Below are positions 25,939-37,750 of a stretch of 64,000 nt of DNA, in pieces. The position numbers and the translations under genes are program-made. The notes under the pieces are model-generated. The model saw only the letters and a program-made list of their open reading frames with translations. It did not search any database and had not been told where the DNA came from. Each line of letters starts with the position of its first letter. Position 1 is the first letter of the stretch. Source of the DNA: Cliona cf. orientalis. Lineage: Eukaryota; Porifera; Demospongiae; Clionaida; Clionaidae. The DNA is taken from the NCBI GenBank assembly GCA_963930775.1, contig OZ005690.1, positions 3,332,225 to 3,396,224 on the forward strand, in the 5' to 3' direction.

Positions 25939-26566
25939 CACTGGGAGCTGCCTATGGCACAGCCAAGAGTGGTGTGGGAGTTGCAGCTATGAGTGTCACG
26001 AAGCCAGACCTCATCATGAAGTCCATCATTCCTATTGTTATGGCGGGTATCATCGCTATCTACGGCTTCGCAGTGTCTGTGCTTGTCGTTAACGAACGTA
26101 AGACTATTCTTTCAGACTCTATCATTTGTGATCTACAGTGCAGGGGAGATCATATTCGGTTCATGTTTGCCTTTCACTTTAAAGCATTAAAAGCCTCTTA
26201 CGTATACAGAGTGTGTGTTAAGCTGCAAGATAGTATAAAATGGCTGCAGTGCATGTGATCATGTTAGTGGGTTGAGTATGCCTGTACTCACCCTGCTGGT
26301 GGTGTTACTGGTATTCACTGTAAGGAGTGGTATGAATGACAGATTGTGTTTTCACAATATTGAGAGTATTGTAGCACACAGTCTGGTAGTTGTATATTAT
26401 ATATATTATAGTTGTATTGATAACTGTATTCTCTGTATTTGTCCCCTACAGTGGGTCCTAAAGTCACCCTCTATAAGTAAGTGTCTTTCGCTATTTTGTT
26501 GTGTGACATACTTATACGCTCTCCACATATGGTGCATGTGGTTGAAATAGCTGGAATTTTACTCCA

Positions 26567-26642
<76 letters not shown>

Positions 26643-26851
26643 GGTCATTTCTCCAACTTGGTGCCGGCTTGTCAGTCGGATTCACTGGTCTAGCTGCAGG
26701 ATTTGCGATTGGAATAGTCGGAGACACAGGAGTACGGGCAATGGCCCAAGAGCCCAGGTTCTTTGTGGGAATGATCCTCATTCTCATCTTTGCCGGAGCT
26801 CCTGCTCTCTACGGACTTATTGTGGCACTGTTGTTATCTACCAAAAGCTAA
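25439..26851 (+). CDS. ATP6V0C: V-type H+-ATPase 16-kDa proteolipid subunit c (4 exons)
   Basis: Exons 25439-25523, 25939-26097, 26452-26476 and 26644-26851 join in phase with GT-AG introns to 158 aa, the usual family length. The protein is a four-helix hairpin pair of the membrane Vo ring that carries protons. Diagnostic segments: [72 protein letters not shown] and [13 protein letters not shown]. Odd point: the conserved 'FAEVLGLYG' of helix 4, which holds the essential glutamate, reads FAGAPALYG (26789-26811). Intron 1 holds a MITE and a CT tract, intron 2 a segment repeated at 25108, and intron 3 a CA tract against the acceptor. Either a normal gene with a local sequence error or a recently disabled copy. 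Confidence 0.92.
25596..25812. mobile_element. 217-bp MITE in ATP6V0C intron 1
   Basis: Perfect 26-bp terminal inverted repeats (starting ATACCGTAGGTCGGGTTTTA at the left; the reverse complement ends at 25812). Interior with repeated TTGCGA/TCGCAA motifs. No coding capacity. The target duplication could not be fixed. Confidence 0.85.
25893..25935. repeat. (CT)n at intron 1 acceptor of ATP6V0C
   Basis: Forty-odd bases of CT immediately before the acceptor CAAG at 25935-25938, serving as its polypyrimidine tract. Confidence 0.95.
26232..26398. repeat. Duplicated ATP6V0C intron segment, intronic copy
   Basis: Partner of 25108-25275. Differences are few (for example TGCATGTGATC versus TGCATTTGATC). 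It lies between the second and third exons. Confidence 0.85.
26567..26642. repeat. (CA)n microsatellite at intron 3 acceptor of ATP6V0C
   Basis: CA repeat broken twice by AA. It runs directly into the acceptor CAG at 26641-26643, leaving almost no pyrimidine tract. Confidence 0.93.
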
Positions 26852-29212
26852 TTGTCTTTTGTGTGTATTTTTCCATAGCTTCATGTTCCACATACATTCT
26901 TTGTGTGTGTGTGTGTGTGCATGTTAGACAGTGGAGTAGCTATGTGTTGGGACTTGTGCTAGTATACAGTATGAGCTAGGATGCAATATCATGTGACTGA
27001 ATTCACTATAATATTATTATTTTTTATAATGATACTAGTGATGATAATCCAATAGTGGAGATGTGCTGTCTACCGAGGGTAATGAGGCTCTATCATCTTC
27101 ATCATAATTCTTAGTAATTTCCACTCTTGACGATGGCGAATTTTGTCTGGCAGAATCAGGTGGTCCTAAGTACAGCGCTGAAAATGTGGGTTTTCCAATG
27201 TCATTAGAAGTAGAGTCTCTAGCAGTGGAGTAATTAACTGTTGCCGTCTCATTTAGCTGCTGTTCATTAGTACTTCTCTTTGAATATTGTGTGCGAACTA
27301 TAGCGTACATATGGTAGGAGATTATGACAGCTAGGAGAATCACTGTGAAAGCTCCTGATATGTGACTGGCAATACTGACAATCCTTGTATCTTCAAACTT
27401 TAATTTTATTGTGCTGAGTACACTGAGATTTACATAACTAGCCACTTCAATCACATCGACAAAAACTGATTGATACACTCGACCAAACTGTCCCTTGATA
27501 ATAAAAAGGCCAACCACAGATGCCAATAAATTGACTCCAGGATCTCCCGATACATTGAGTGCAAACACAAGATACAAAGCAAAGCGTATGAATAGCAGCA
27601 AACCAGTCCAGTAGCGATGCTTAGGGACATAGGGAGCATGGTAAGGCTCTATGAAGTGACATAGTTGCCAAGATATGATCCACTTGAAGATCATCTTGTC
27701 CTGAAGATGAAGAAGCCACTGCCAAAAGAAGATGGTAGCTACATGTGTACACTGTACCGATGACTAGTATTAGGATGGCCACGACAAAAAGAGGGATATG
27801 TTTGCTACTTAAGTACTCAACTGTTGCATCAGGAAGCCACACCCTTTTAGGTGAGCCACCTCCAGGATTGTCCAGCTGAGTGAACGATAAGGATGTGATT
27901 GTTGTTTGAAGGAATTTGTGTATGAAAGCAAGATTAGGGTAGCTAGAGTAGCCACTGGGTTCGCTTTACCAATCAAACGAGAGAATCTCATTGATTTTTC
28001 ACTGACAATGATCACAAGGACAACTAGAATCATGATGTACATTGGGAAAGCCAACTGGAGCCATGTTTTCCAATAGGTGTCCATTCCTTCAAATAAGCAA
28101 ACATCAAACCCAATTTCCAAGTTGAGCCATGATACAAGAATTGAGTAATATCTAAGTGATGGTGACAATCCAAAGAAAAACTGACTGCTGTTGGCACCTA
28201 TGATGTTCATACAAAAAATCAGTCCGTTCAATGTTCCGTTGGCAATTGTCAAATTGAGAATCATCAGGAATGATACGAGAAAAATTCCAGCTATCAGAGC
28301 AATCACGATTCGACTGGAAGATATCCCTTTAGGCTTATACTGCATCTTAGAGCAAGGGACACACCGAGAGCTTCCTAAGGATAAGCTAAGATCAGGTTGA
28401 CAGAGCGAACACAAAAGTCCTGAACGATTGTTAGCACACTGTGCATTAGATCCATTGGCAAGATTTAGGTTGATGTAAACTTCGGAAGTTGGTTGGAGGC
28501 AATAGTCTAGTGGACAATAAGGGTGCTTTAGAAATCCACTCGAACCGTTAGTACCATTAATGAAATCTATCCAAAAGTTGCCTTTCCTAATTAGTGATTC
28601 AGTTTTACGATTGCAATTATTAGCTGCTTCAGTGAAATAAGGACTAAGCCTCACATCACACACACAGATGCAATCATCACGACTTTGTTTATTCTGGAAT
28701 CCTATTGGACACCGGCAACGTGTAAAGTTAACACGAATTCTACTAAGTGATCCATTGGCATTCCGACACGGACCTTCCGGGTATAGTATCAATTCTTCAT
28801 AGTGATTATGAGAACGGATGCTGAACGTTAGGTTTGTGCAAGCATCTTGAGTGACTTGAAGTGACTGGCCTTCACCTAAACTGCTTCTTGTATGTTTAAG
28901 GTAACTGTGTATTGCGACTTGGGCTATTGTATGATTCATGTGATCAACTGCAACAAGTGATACATTAAGGTACCATTTAATTGCGTGGGCGTGAGCGTCA
29001 GGAATGGCTAATTCAATTAGCGAATCGTGAAGGGGCGTGGCCGAAGAGGCCATACGAGTGCTTTTGGTCGAAGGTGGGCGTGTCCAGAATCGGCCAGGGA
29101 TGATTATGCGCGTGTGGTTAGCGACCGGAAGTGGCCCCTGAAGAAAAGGCCGGTAATTGCCCACATCAAAGCAAGATCAAAGCATTCTTGCTTAACTATT
29201 AACCGCAACGAC

Positions 29213-29634
29213 TTATTAAACACTAATTAAACACTAAGAAGTAGAAAAAAAAAAAGAATTTATATAATTAATTAATGTTTGGGGGGTTGGGGAGTACTTG
29301 GGGAGATAATTTTTACATGGGCACGCAGAATGGGTCAAAACTAGAGATTTGACCTTGGGGAATTTTGATTCACGCCTTAGAATCAAAGTTACGGCCCTTT
29401 GAAGTTTCCCCATATGTTTGTACAGGGAAGCCATGCGTTTGCAATGTTTCCGCCCACGCGCTGCGTGAGGGGCGGGGCCACGCGCGCACATAAACGTGAC
29501 GACCTTTACCAACTTTTTGACAAAATTGAAATTTAACCTGCCTGCTTGCATTGTATGGTTCCACTATGCACCCAGCTCGATTTTATGGTGGTTTTTGGAT
29601 AATTTTTTTTCTGCTTAGTGTTCAGGTCGCCTTG
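29213..29634. mobile_element. Extra 422-bp block nested in the TTAA element
   Basis: Absent from the copy at 12357-13368, where only a poly-T/A run separates the two flanks. Its ends carry related inverted sequence (AACACTAAGAAGTAGAAAAA and TTTTTTCTGCTTAGTGTT). It includes the motif GTGACGACCTTTACC at 29498. Likely a nested MITE; exact ends are uncertain because of the adjoining poly-A. Confidence 0.6.
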
Positions 29635-29681
29635 AAAAAAAAAAAAAAAAAAAAAAAGCCTTATTAGGCCTAATTAAGCAT

Positions 29682-29960
29682 GTGGGCGTGTTCCTGGCAC
29701 TGTGTGGAGTGTGTGCGTGTGCGTTAATGCAGGTTTTATTGCTTCCGATTGGGCGTGGCTTCACGGGCCAGTGCTTGGACATCGGCGCCTGGGACTTGGC
29801 CTCGGCGATAGGTGGGCGTGTCCCGGAAGCGGTGGTGACCTTTGAACCCCGCGAGGAGGCTTTGGGGGCGTGGCAGGAGGTCAAAGGTGAGGCCATGTCA
29901 GTTAATGAGGCACTGTACGCCGGTGCGATCGAGGGGCCCGTACGGCTGGACGGAAGCTGA
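29682..29960 (+). other. 92-aa open frame inside the TTAA element, uncertain
   Basis: Open frame beginning with a hydrophobic stretch (VFLALCGVCACALMQVLLL), then a GC-rich 70-residue part, ending at TGA. The same frame is present in the other element copy (12798-13083, minus) with only small differences, where it is joined through a poly-Lys run to a longer ORF. No family recognised. Preservation may just reflect a young element, so it is weak evidence for a gene. Confidence 0.25.
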
Positions 29961-30600
29961 CGATGGTTTGAAGCGGATGTGGTTGCGATGACGTGTTGTT
30001 ACTCCGCCCACACAGGAAATGAGGTGAGCTCTTGCGTGGGCGGTGTGGCAGAACGGCCTCCAAGTGTTTGTGTGTGTTTTGGCCTTGAGGAAGCTGTGTG
30101 TTTTAATTGGGATTGATTGTGGGCTTCCGGTGGACATCCGGTGGTTAGTAGGCACTTGATTGAGAATGGTGGTCCTTGGGGAACAGGGTGGGGCTGTTTT
30201 GGGCGTGGCCTGGCCCCTCCCTTCCGGCTCGGCTTCCGGTCCATGGAGGATATTAAATGAACACTTCCGGCTCTAGCAGCCACACCCCTGAGACCTGTGC
30301 AATTAAAAGGGCGTGGTTACACAACATGCACCTCACTAATGACTTTGATGTGGTTTAGGTGTCATATCCCCCACCTCACGCCCACGCAATTTAATGGTAC
30401 CTTAAACATCTCTCCTTCATTTTGTAAATGAGTGGAGGCTCGTAGCTGCAGTTTGGTTTGTCATCAGGTGTACAGAAACACACCCTAACTGGTGAAGAGC
30501 TCAACATTTCAGGATCTGATATGTTACTAATGAGCTTAAGGTAAGTGAACCCGTCGATTTTCGTGTGAACCCGTCGATTTTCGTGTGTATGTAACAAATT

Positions 30601-31837
30601 ATCGGTGGACTGGACTGGTGGACTGGACTACTGGACTGATAGATTTTCATTTAAAATGCACGGAGATGCTCCGTAATGTTGCCCAAAGTACCACTGTGGC
30701 GATTAGCATGCTGGGACCAGGGTAAGACGATCTTCAAAGCTTCTAGCATACACTGCTAGGGCTAGGGTGCCGACTTTTCAATAAGTGTGACGACCTTTAC
30801 CATGTTATGTTCAGGGCGATATGGACTGGAGGTGGGGGAACAAAAAAATGGGGACAGGCTACAGTACTACCATAGATGGTATGCATGATGCTCAGATTAT
30901 CAGAGATGTCTTCTAAATATATACCCCTGGCCCAGTACCTACAGGGGCGGATCCAGGATCTATCAGAGGGGGGGTTCTTACTAATGGAATGCGCGCAAAG
31001 CGCGCGCGAAAATTTTAAGCCACGCCCACTTCGCTCGTTGACCACGCCCATTTCTCGCTAGATGGCATGTTCGTGGGTCTTGTAAGGCGCTCCAAGACTT
31101 CAAATCGACCAAATATTCACTAAGAAACGTCCAAGTAGGTGAGCTAGAGACAGAGGCTTTAGTACTCTAGCTAGCTAAAAGGAAGAGGGGTTCTATGAAG
31201 CCTAGATTTTACACTACTACACAGGCTAAGTACTAGACAGCTAGTCAGAAAGGGGGGTTCGTTCGAACCCATCGAACCCCCTCTGGATCCGCCACTGACC
31301 TATCACTCAGAAATTACATACTAGGGTCTGCATCTGTATCTAAGCCGCCTAGGCTACACCAGATAGGAGTCGGTATCTTGGATCGTGACACCTAGATTCT
31401 CTGTCACATTATCTACCAATGCATGCAAGTTGCAAGCTATGACAGGATAGCTACTCAAAGAAGGTAGCTTGCCCAAAGTTTCAAGTCTCATGGCCACCCA
31501 ACTTACCATGCATAGCTACTGTGCAAAGTTGAGAGAGGAGGGAGCTCTGGTTACTGGAAGATAGATACAGTTACTGGTATCAGCAAATAAACTGTTTCAG
31601 TTGAGGCTAAAGCCACTAAGTACAAGAGCTCAGTCTCATTTTTGCCTGCGCTTTGAGCCACGATAGTGGGCGTGGTTGATAGGCGGGACCATTAAAACGA
31701 AGACAGTCTGAATGTTTCTACAGCTATTTCACTCCATTGCAACTCATTATAGAGCCTCTAAATATGCGTTTTAAATGAAAATCTATCAGTCCAGCAGTCC
31801 AGTCCACTAGTCCAGTCCACCAGTCCAGTCCACCGAT
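30601..31837. mobile_element. 1.24-kb element with TGGACTGGAC-repeat inverted ends, inside P6
   Basis: Left end ATCGGTGGACTGGACTGGTG running to GATAGATTTTCATTTAAAA; the right end is its inverted counterpart at about 31763-31837. The inverted ends are built of tandem (TGGACTGGAC) subrepeats, with more copies on the right. It separates SGAVY and TKIDGF...YLKL of P6. No coding capacity. It contains the nested MITE at 30942-31297. Exact ends and target duplication are uncertain. Confidence 0.75.
30942..31297. mobile_element. 356-bp MITE of the CAGNGGCGGATCC family, nested
   Basis: Ends CAGGGGCGGATCCAGGATC and CTCTGGATCCGCCACTG. Flanked by ACCTA on both sides (30937-30941 and 31298-31302). It contains a GC-rich stretch of GCGCGC/CACGCCC. 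A shorter relative in the opposite orientation lies at 37491-37750. Confidence 0.85.
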
Positions 31838-32376
31838 TGTATACAGCCCCACTAGTTATGATTTCAGCTCTACGTGGATCTGGTATGCATCGATCCAGTA
31901 GCCCTCCAAAGATCACGGATGAAGCAGAATTATTTCCTCTATGTTTTGTAGTGAACCCTATGTTAGGCTGTTTGAACATTTTCCCTAGAGCAGATATTCT
32001 TGAAAAGACTTGAAAAAAGCACTGATTACTGCTATTGTCTCTATCTATCTTTAAGTTGTAACTACCATCACAAGTATAAGGATACATTTCATCATCCACA
32101 TAAATTGCTGTGCCATTCTGAGCAAAATTTGATATAAAGTAAATGCTGGTGTTTAAAGGGTTGTTGTATGGACTTGTGTATGCCTTTTGTATACGTAATT
32201 GTGCAGCTGATGTCAGATATACTCCACCACCTAGCCGTGCACTGTTATTCATAAAAATCAGTATGTTTTGATAGGGAGTGTTTTTTGCTTGACGATAGGG
32301 CTCTGTACATGTAATGAGTGAGTTGGTGGCATACACTCCCCCACCTTTGTATTTGGCTCTATTCGATGAGACATTG

Positions 32377-35300
32377 GGGTCATTCCATAAATGTTCAACA
32401 TGAAAAATGACAACCCAATTCAGATTTCCCTGAAACTTGGTAGACATGTAGTAGGTACTAAGACATGTAACCACAATCAGTATTTGCGGTCAATATTGTA
32501 TGGCTTCGGAGATAGGACCAGTTGAAGTGACTAGTTTTCCACATATTTTGGACCTACCTTACTACCTATAATTGGCTATTTCTTGAATAGAGTTTAGTTT
32601 CATGAAAAACTAAACACACCACATTATAGCTCATGTTCTCAGCTTTCTTTTGGTGTGCTTAATGGGTGGGTGGATCACAGTTGAGATGGAGCTTTAATTA
32701 GTTTATTAATTAATTTCGTTTTTCACCTGTTCGGGATATTTCAAATTTTTTCATACTCGATCAGAACATTGTGCTATTATTCCTCTTTGTACCATGTAAA
32801 TTTGGTTTTGGGATGAGAATGGGTTCAGGATATATTAAACATTTTATACTGCTCACATATGCAAAGTAGTGGAATCTATAATATACAAAAAAATTCTGAT
32901 TAGGTGCTAGTAGTGTCCTTAAGTATAGCTGAGGCTGCTTTGCTTACATTCTGTGCTATTGTAGACCAAAGGGAAAATCCCTAAACAGTGGTGCACTTAA
33001 TTAGGGTGTGTGTGAGTCAACTTTAATTTTGTGTAAACTAAATTGGTAGTCTAGTCTCTGTACCCTCCTCATCTTTGTTACTGTCCTCCTCATTGTTCCT
33101 GGCTTCCTCCCTTTGTGTGTATGGGTCCTTGGCCTCCTTAATACTTACCAATGCCAACTTCCTTCTTCACTTTTTTGTGCTGTGAGTTAGAGTCAAAATG
33201 TCCTCAACTTGGAGAAGTAACTGCTGTAATCCTCTCAACAAACCTCGCCACAGTGCAGCCAAAAAGTGTCTGAGGCCAGTAACCAAGAAGATGAGAGAGC
33301 AATTTGGCTTAGAATTAGGCTCAAAAATTTGTGACAACTGCAGAAAAGCACTCTACAAACGGATGCCTCCAATTGAAGAATCATCTGAAGAATCATATAC
33401 TGTCCTTTCACCACCTTCACCAGAGTTCTCTTTCTCTCCTTCATCGCCAGAGTACACAGACTTTCAGCAATCTGAGGCACTAGAGAAAGTGAGTGAATGC
33501 TTGGTGAGTCTTGGCAAAACACCATTTAATACACGAAAAGCATCTCGCTCGAAGGTGTACGCTAAACAGAAGGTAGCAGAGATCACTTCCATGATGGATG
33601 GACTGGTGATTGGTGAAGATCAACGTGGAGGTGATAGAGAAATCATCCAACAGCTGAAAGAAAAATTTCACAGCACATCTGAAAGAAGTGTTAAAGTGTA
33701 AGTCCTGACCGTGCTACCAATGAGTTGGTCAATAAATAGGATCCAGGAAGAGTTCGGAGCATCGAATTATATGGCTAGAAGAGCCAAACAACTTGTAAGA
33801 GAGCATGGTATACTAGCAACACCTGATCCTCACCCTGGTAGGCCCAATCTACCAGAGAGTGTCGTTGACCAGGTGACAACATTTTATGAAAATGATAGCT
33901 CCAGCAGAATGATGCCTGGAAAGAAAGACTATGTATCCATCATCACTGACCATGGGCGAGTGCACAAGCAAAAACGTCTAGTCCTAGGTAATTTGAAGGA
34001 ACTTTACCAAGCATTTAAGAATGAGCATTCCACACTGCACATAGGCTTCACCAAGTTTGCTGAATTACGTCCCAAGCACTGCATTCTTGCTGGTGCAAGT
34101 GGGACACATGCCGTATGTGTGTGTACGATACACCAAAATGTTAAGCTCATGTTGGAAGGTGTTAAGATACAATTATCGAGTCAAGACCCCCAACTAACTA
34201 ACTACCACTGTTGCATTGCTCAACTTGTTTGCAATCCTGCACTTCCAAGATGTTATCTGAGAGAGTGTGATTTCTGCCCAGGGATTTATGGCCTAAAAGA
34301 ATGTCTTATGAAACGACTTGATGAAAATCTCATCGATGAAGTCACCTTCAAGCAGTGGACTGCTGTTGACCGATCTACCCTTGAAACAGTAAACTGCCCT
34401 CAGATGAATTTGTTGATGCGTTATGTGAGAGACTTGAAGCACTCCAGACCCACTCATTTATTGCGAAACAGCAAAGCCAGTTTTATGATCAATGCAAGCA
34501 ATCATTAAAGCCGGCTGAAATTGTTGTATCAGCTGATTTCTCCGAGAACTATTCTTTTGTACTTCAGGATGCGGCGCAGGGGTTCCACTGGAACAACAGT
34601 CAATCAACTATACACCCTTTCATAATTTACTTCAATGATTTATCCCATGCCAGTTTTGTGGTCATTTCAGACTGCATGGGCCATGATACTATTGCTGTCT
34701 ACTTATTCCAAAAGAGATTGATAAGCTTTCTCAGGTCAAAACTTGGTTGTCTTCCGAAGAAAATTTATTACTTCTCAGATGGTGCTGCCTCCCAGTACAA
34801 GAACCGAAAAAACTTTGTCAATCTCTGTCTTCACAATCACAACTTTGGCATTAAAGCTGAATGGCATTTTTCAGCAACTTCTCATGGGAAGGGTGCTTGT
34901 GATGGCCTGGGAGGGACGGTCAAAAGGTTGGCAGCAAAAGCAAGCTTGCAAAGACCCTATGAAGACCAGATCACGATGCCTTTTCAACTTTATGAGTGGG
35001 CATCGAAAAACATTCCTTCAGTCACATTCATGTATTGTACAACAGAGGAGTATGAAAGAGAGAAGTCATTTCTAGAGGATCGCTTTCAGAGAAGTCGTAC
35101 GATAGCATGAACAAGAAGTCTACATGCTTTTATCCCAAAAAGTACCGACACAATGACAACCAAGAGATTTTCACTCTCGAATACTTCCAAAGACGTGAAA
35201 GTAATGAAAGAACGTGGTGAACTAGAAATGGAAGAAGTGTCTGGCTATGTCATCTGTATTCATAGTAATCAATGGTGGCTTGGTTGTGTACTAGAGAAGG

Positions 35301-36051
35301 ACTTGGAGAATGTGCAAGTTAAACTTAGTTTGCTTCATCCGTCTGGTCCAAGTCGATCATTCCGATATCCTCGTGCACCAGAGATTGTCACTGTGCCACT
35401 ATTTAGGGTTGTTCTGTTGGTTGAACCAAGAACTAGTACTGGTAGAACTTATACAATAGCACAGAATATAAGCAAAGCAGCCTCAGCTATACTTAAGGAC
35501 ACTACTAGCACCTAATCAGAATTTTTTTGTATATTATAGATTCCACTATTTTGCATATGTGAGCAGTATAAAATGTTTAATATATCCTGAACCCATTCTC
35601 ATCCCAAAACCAAATTTACATGGTACAAAGAGGAATAATAGCACAATGTTCTGACCGAGTATGAAAAAATTTGAAATATCCCGAACGGATGAAAAACGAA
35701 ATTTATTTTTTTTATTAATAAACTAATTAAAGCTCCATCTCAACTGTGATCCACCCACCCATTAAGCACACCAAAAGAAAGCTGAGAACATGAGCTATAA
35801 TGTGGTGTGTTTAGTTTTTCATGAAACTAAACTCTATTCAAGAAATAGCCAATTGAAGGTAGTAAGGTAGGTCCAAAATATGTGGAAAACTAGCCACTTC
35901 AACTGGCCCTATCTCCGAAGCCATACAACATTGACCGCAAATACTGATTGTGGTTACATGTCTTAGTACCTACTACATGTCTACCAAGTTTCAGGAAATC
36001 TGAATTGGGTTGTCATTTTTCATGTTGAACATTAAATTTTATGGAATGACC
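32377..36051. mobile_element. 3.7-kb DNA transposon with about 590-bp inverted repeats, inside P6
   Basis: Ends GGGTCATTCC and GGAATGACC. Five-base target duplication CATTG at 32372-32376 and 36052-36056. The terminal inverted repeats span about 32377-32963 and 35452-36051 and are nearly identical apart from small indels. The interior holds one transposase-like gene on the plus strand. Excision with one CATTG rejoins P6 in frame (GSIVNVSSNRAKYKGGG, as in P4 DSVTNISRNSASSSGGG), so the boundaries are secure. Confidence 0.95.
33198..35515 (+). pseudogene. Degraded transposase of the long-TIR element
   Basis: Reads as one protein of about 770 residues, broken by an in-frame TAA (33699-33701), a frameshift near 34401 and an in-frame TGA (35108-35110). 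It starts at 33198 with a Cys-rich N-terminus (CCNP, KICDNCRKAL), possibly a zinc-binding domain. The middle has MMPGKKDYVSI, KRLVLGNLKELY, GFTKFAELRPK, ASGTHAVCVCTIHQNVKLML and YLRECDFCPG. The catalytic-looking core has VVSADFSENYSFVLQD, FHWNNSQSTIHPF, YYFSDGAASQYKNRKNF and ATSHGKGACDGLGGTVKR. The C-terminal part has WWLGCVLEKD and LHPSGPSRSF. I recall very similar proteins from cnidarians and other invertebrates but cannot name the superfamily. Asp residues in SADF, FSDG and ACDG are candidates for a DDE/D triad (inference). The 3' end of the ORF lies inside the right inverted repeat. Confidence 0.8.
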
Positions 36052-37490
36052 CATTGACTATACTTCCAATGCTACGAGACACAAATGTGCTATGGTCAAG
36101 ATAGATACCACCTCCACTGCCATTAGCTTCATTATAAGCAATATTCAACTCATAGAATGTCTTGCTATGCAAAATATTACCACCATAAGGCATTAAGATG
36201 CTTTCAATTGCGTAGATTGCCCCTCCTGCTGTTCCAGCAGAGTTGTGTGTTAGGTTACATACTCCACTGAAAGCAACCTCTGGTTGACTTTGCAGAATGT
36301 AAATGGCACCGCCACTTTCTCTGGCTTGGTTGTGTGACAAAACACTATCACTGAGATCCACTTCTGATGCAATAGCATACAGTGCACCTCCAGTTGTTGC
36401 ATTGTTGTGAACAAATAGACTATGATTGTCGTACATGTGAGTCCCCTGATCGAGAAACACAGCACCACCCGATTGCTTAGCCGAATTCTCCTTGTATATA
36501 CTTCCTCTCAATATCACTGCTGTATGTGCTCCTTGTGATAAATACATAGCACCACCTTGAGTAGCCTGATTTTGAAGAAATACACTACTGTTGATACATA
36601 TATTGGATTCCCTTACGGAAACTGAACCACCATAAGTTTTTGCTTTGTTGCCATAAAATATAGTGTGGTACACCATCATATTTGAGGATTGTTGAATGGA
36701 CAGTGCCCCTCCTTGTCCAGTATCACTTGTATTATTGGTGAATGTACTACTATTAATACTCAGTATTGTATTAAAAGTAGCAATGGCACCTCCTGCAGAC
36801 AGCCTTATTTTTCCCACATTATATATCCACTGATTGGAGTCAAAGAAGGGAACTTGATTATAGATAAAAGTGCTGTTACTGATAGTAATGTTATTGAGTG
36901 CATAGTTAGTACTGTATATTGCTCCACCAACATCTGCGCTGTTGTTAAAAAATGTGCATCTAGTAATAGTAACGTTGCTTTTGGCCACAAAAATTGCTCC
37001 ACCTACATGAACAATGATATGCGATGTGGTTTTTATATCCACAATATCGAGACAGGTACCAACTCTGTTGGAGATAAAGGAAGAATTTGTAACTATAAGG
37101 TTACTTTCTGCAATTTTAAGTGCTGTCTGACTTCCGTTCTGGCCTTGAAAAGTAGAGTTGCTTATCATGAATTTCGATACTAATGTAAAACTATTATTGC
37201 CACATCCAATAAAACATATCCCTTTTATCCATAGTTTAGTAACATTTTCAAAATTCAAACTCACTTGATGTTGGCAACAAATAGTGTAAGCTGGGCCCTC
37301 AGATTCTGGCGTAGAATTTGTAAGCATGGAAAAATTATAGATATTTGCAATGCAAAGATCAAGGTCAAGTTTGTGATTTCCATTTAAGAATATCAAAGTT
37401 GTGTTTGAAGACAACCAGTTGCTTAAAGTTTGAGCGAAATGGGAGAGTGTGATACAAGGGTTTGCAGGACATGGGATACCTGATGATGGA

Positions 37491-37750
37491 CAGTGGCGGA
37501 TCCAGAGGGGGTTCGGTGCTAGCTACAGTACTAAAGCCTCTGTCTCTAGCTCACCTACTTGGACGTTTCTTAGTGAATATTTGGTCGATTTGAAGTCTTG
37601 GAGCGCCTTACAAGACCCACGAACATGCCGTCTAGCGAGAAATGGGCGTGGTCAACGAGCGACGTGGGCGTGGCTTAAAATTTTCGCGCGCGTTTCGCGC
37701 GCATTCTATTAGTAAGAACCCCCCTCCGATAGATCCTGGATCCGCCCCTG
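37491..37750. mobile_element. 260-bp MITE of the CAGNGGCGGATCC family, in the 5' part of P6
   Basis: Ends CAGTGGCGGATCCAGAGGGG and TGGATCCGCCCCTG. Flanked by GATGGA at 37485-37490 and 37751-37756. Related to 30942-31297 with an internal deletion. It interrupts P6 between the start region and the PCPANPCITLSHF module. Confidence 0.88.

Larger units (their letters stand above)
28969..30401. mobile_element. TTAA-flanked nonautonomous element, second copy, inside P6
   Basis: Same family as 12357-13368, opposite orientation, with the same GGTACCATTTAATTGCGTGG ends. It is flanked by TTAA at 28965-28968 and 30402-30405. Removing it with one TTAA gives a continuous P6 frame (codons TTT AAT inside FNVSLVAVD, matching FNVTLVAVD in P4). 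About 420 bp longer than the first copy because of an extra block at 29213-29634. Confidence 0.93.

Noticed and set aside
26512..26787. Cys-Val repeat ORF opposite ATP6V0C
   Set aside because: Shadow of the CA microsatellite on the other strand.
33198..33701. Host zinc-finger gene
   Set aside because: It lies inside the inverted-repeat transposon and continues in the same frame into the transposase-like blocks after one stop.
36689..37183. Plus-strand 164-aa ORF opposite P6
   Set aside because: Antisense shadow of the repetitive beta-helix coding sequence. Similar shadows occur opposite P1, P2, P4 and P7.
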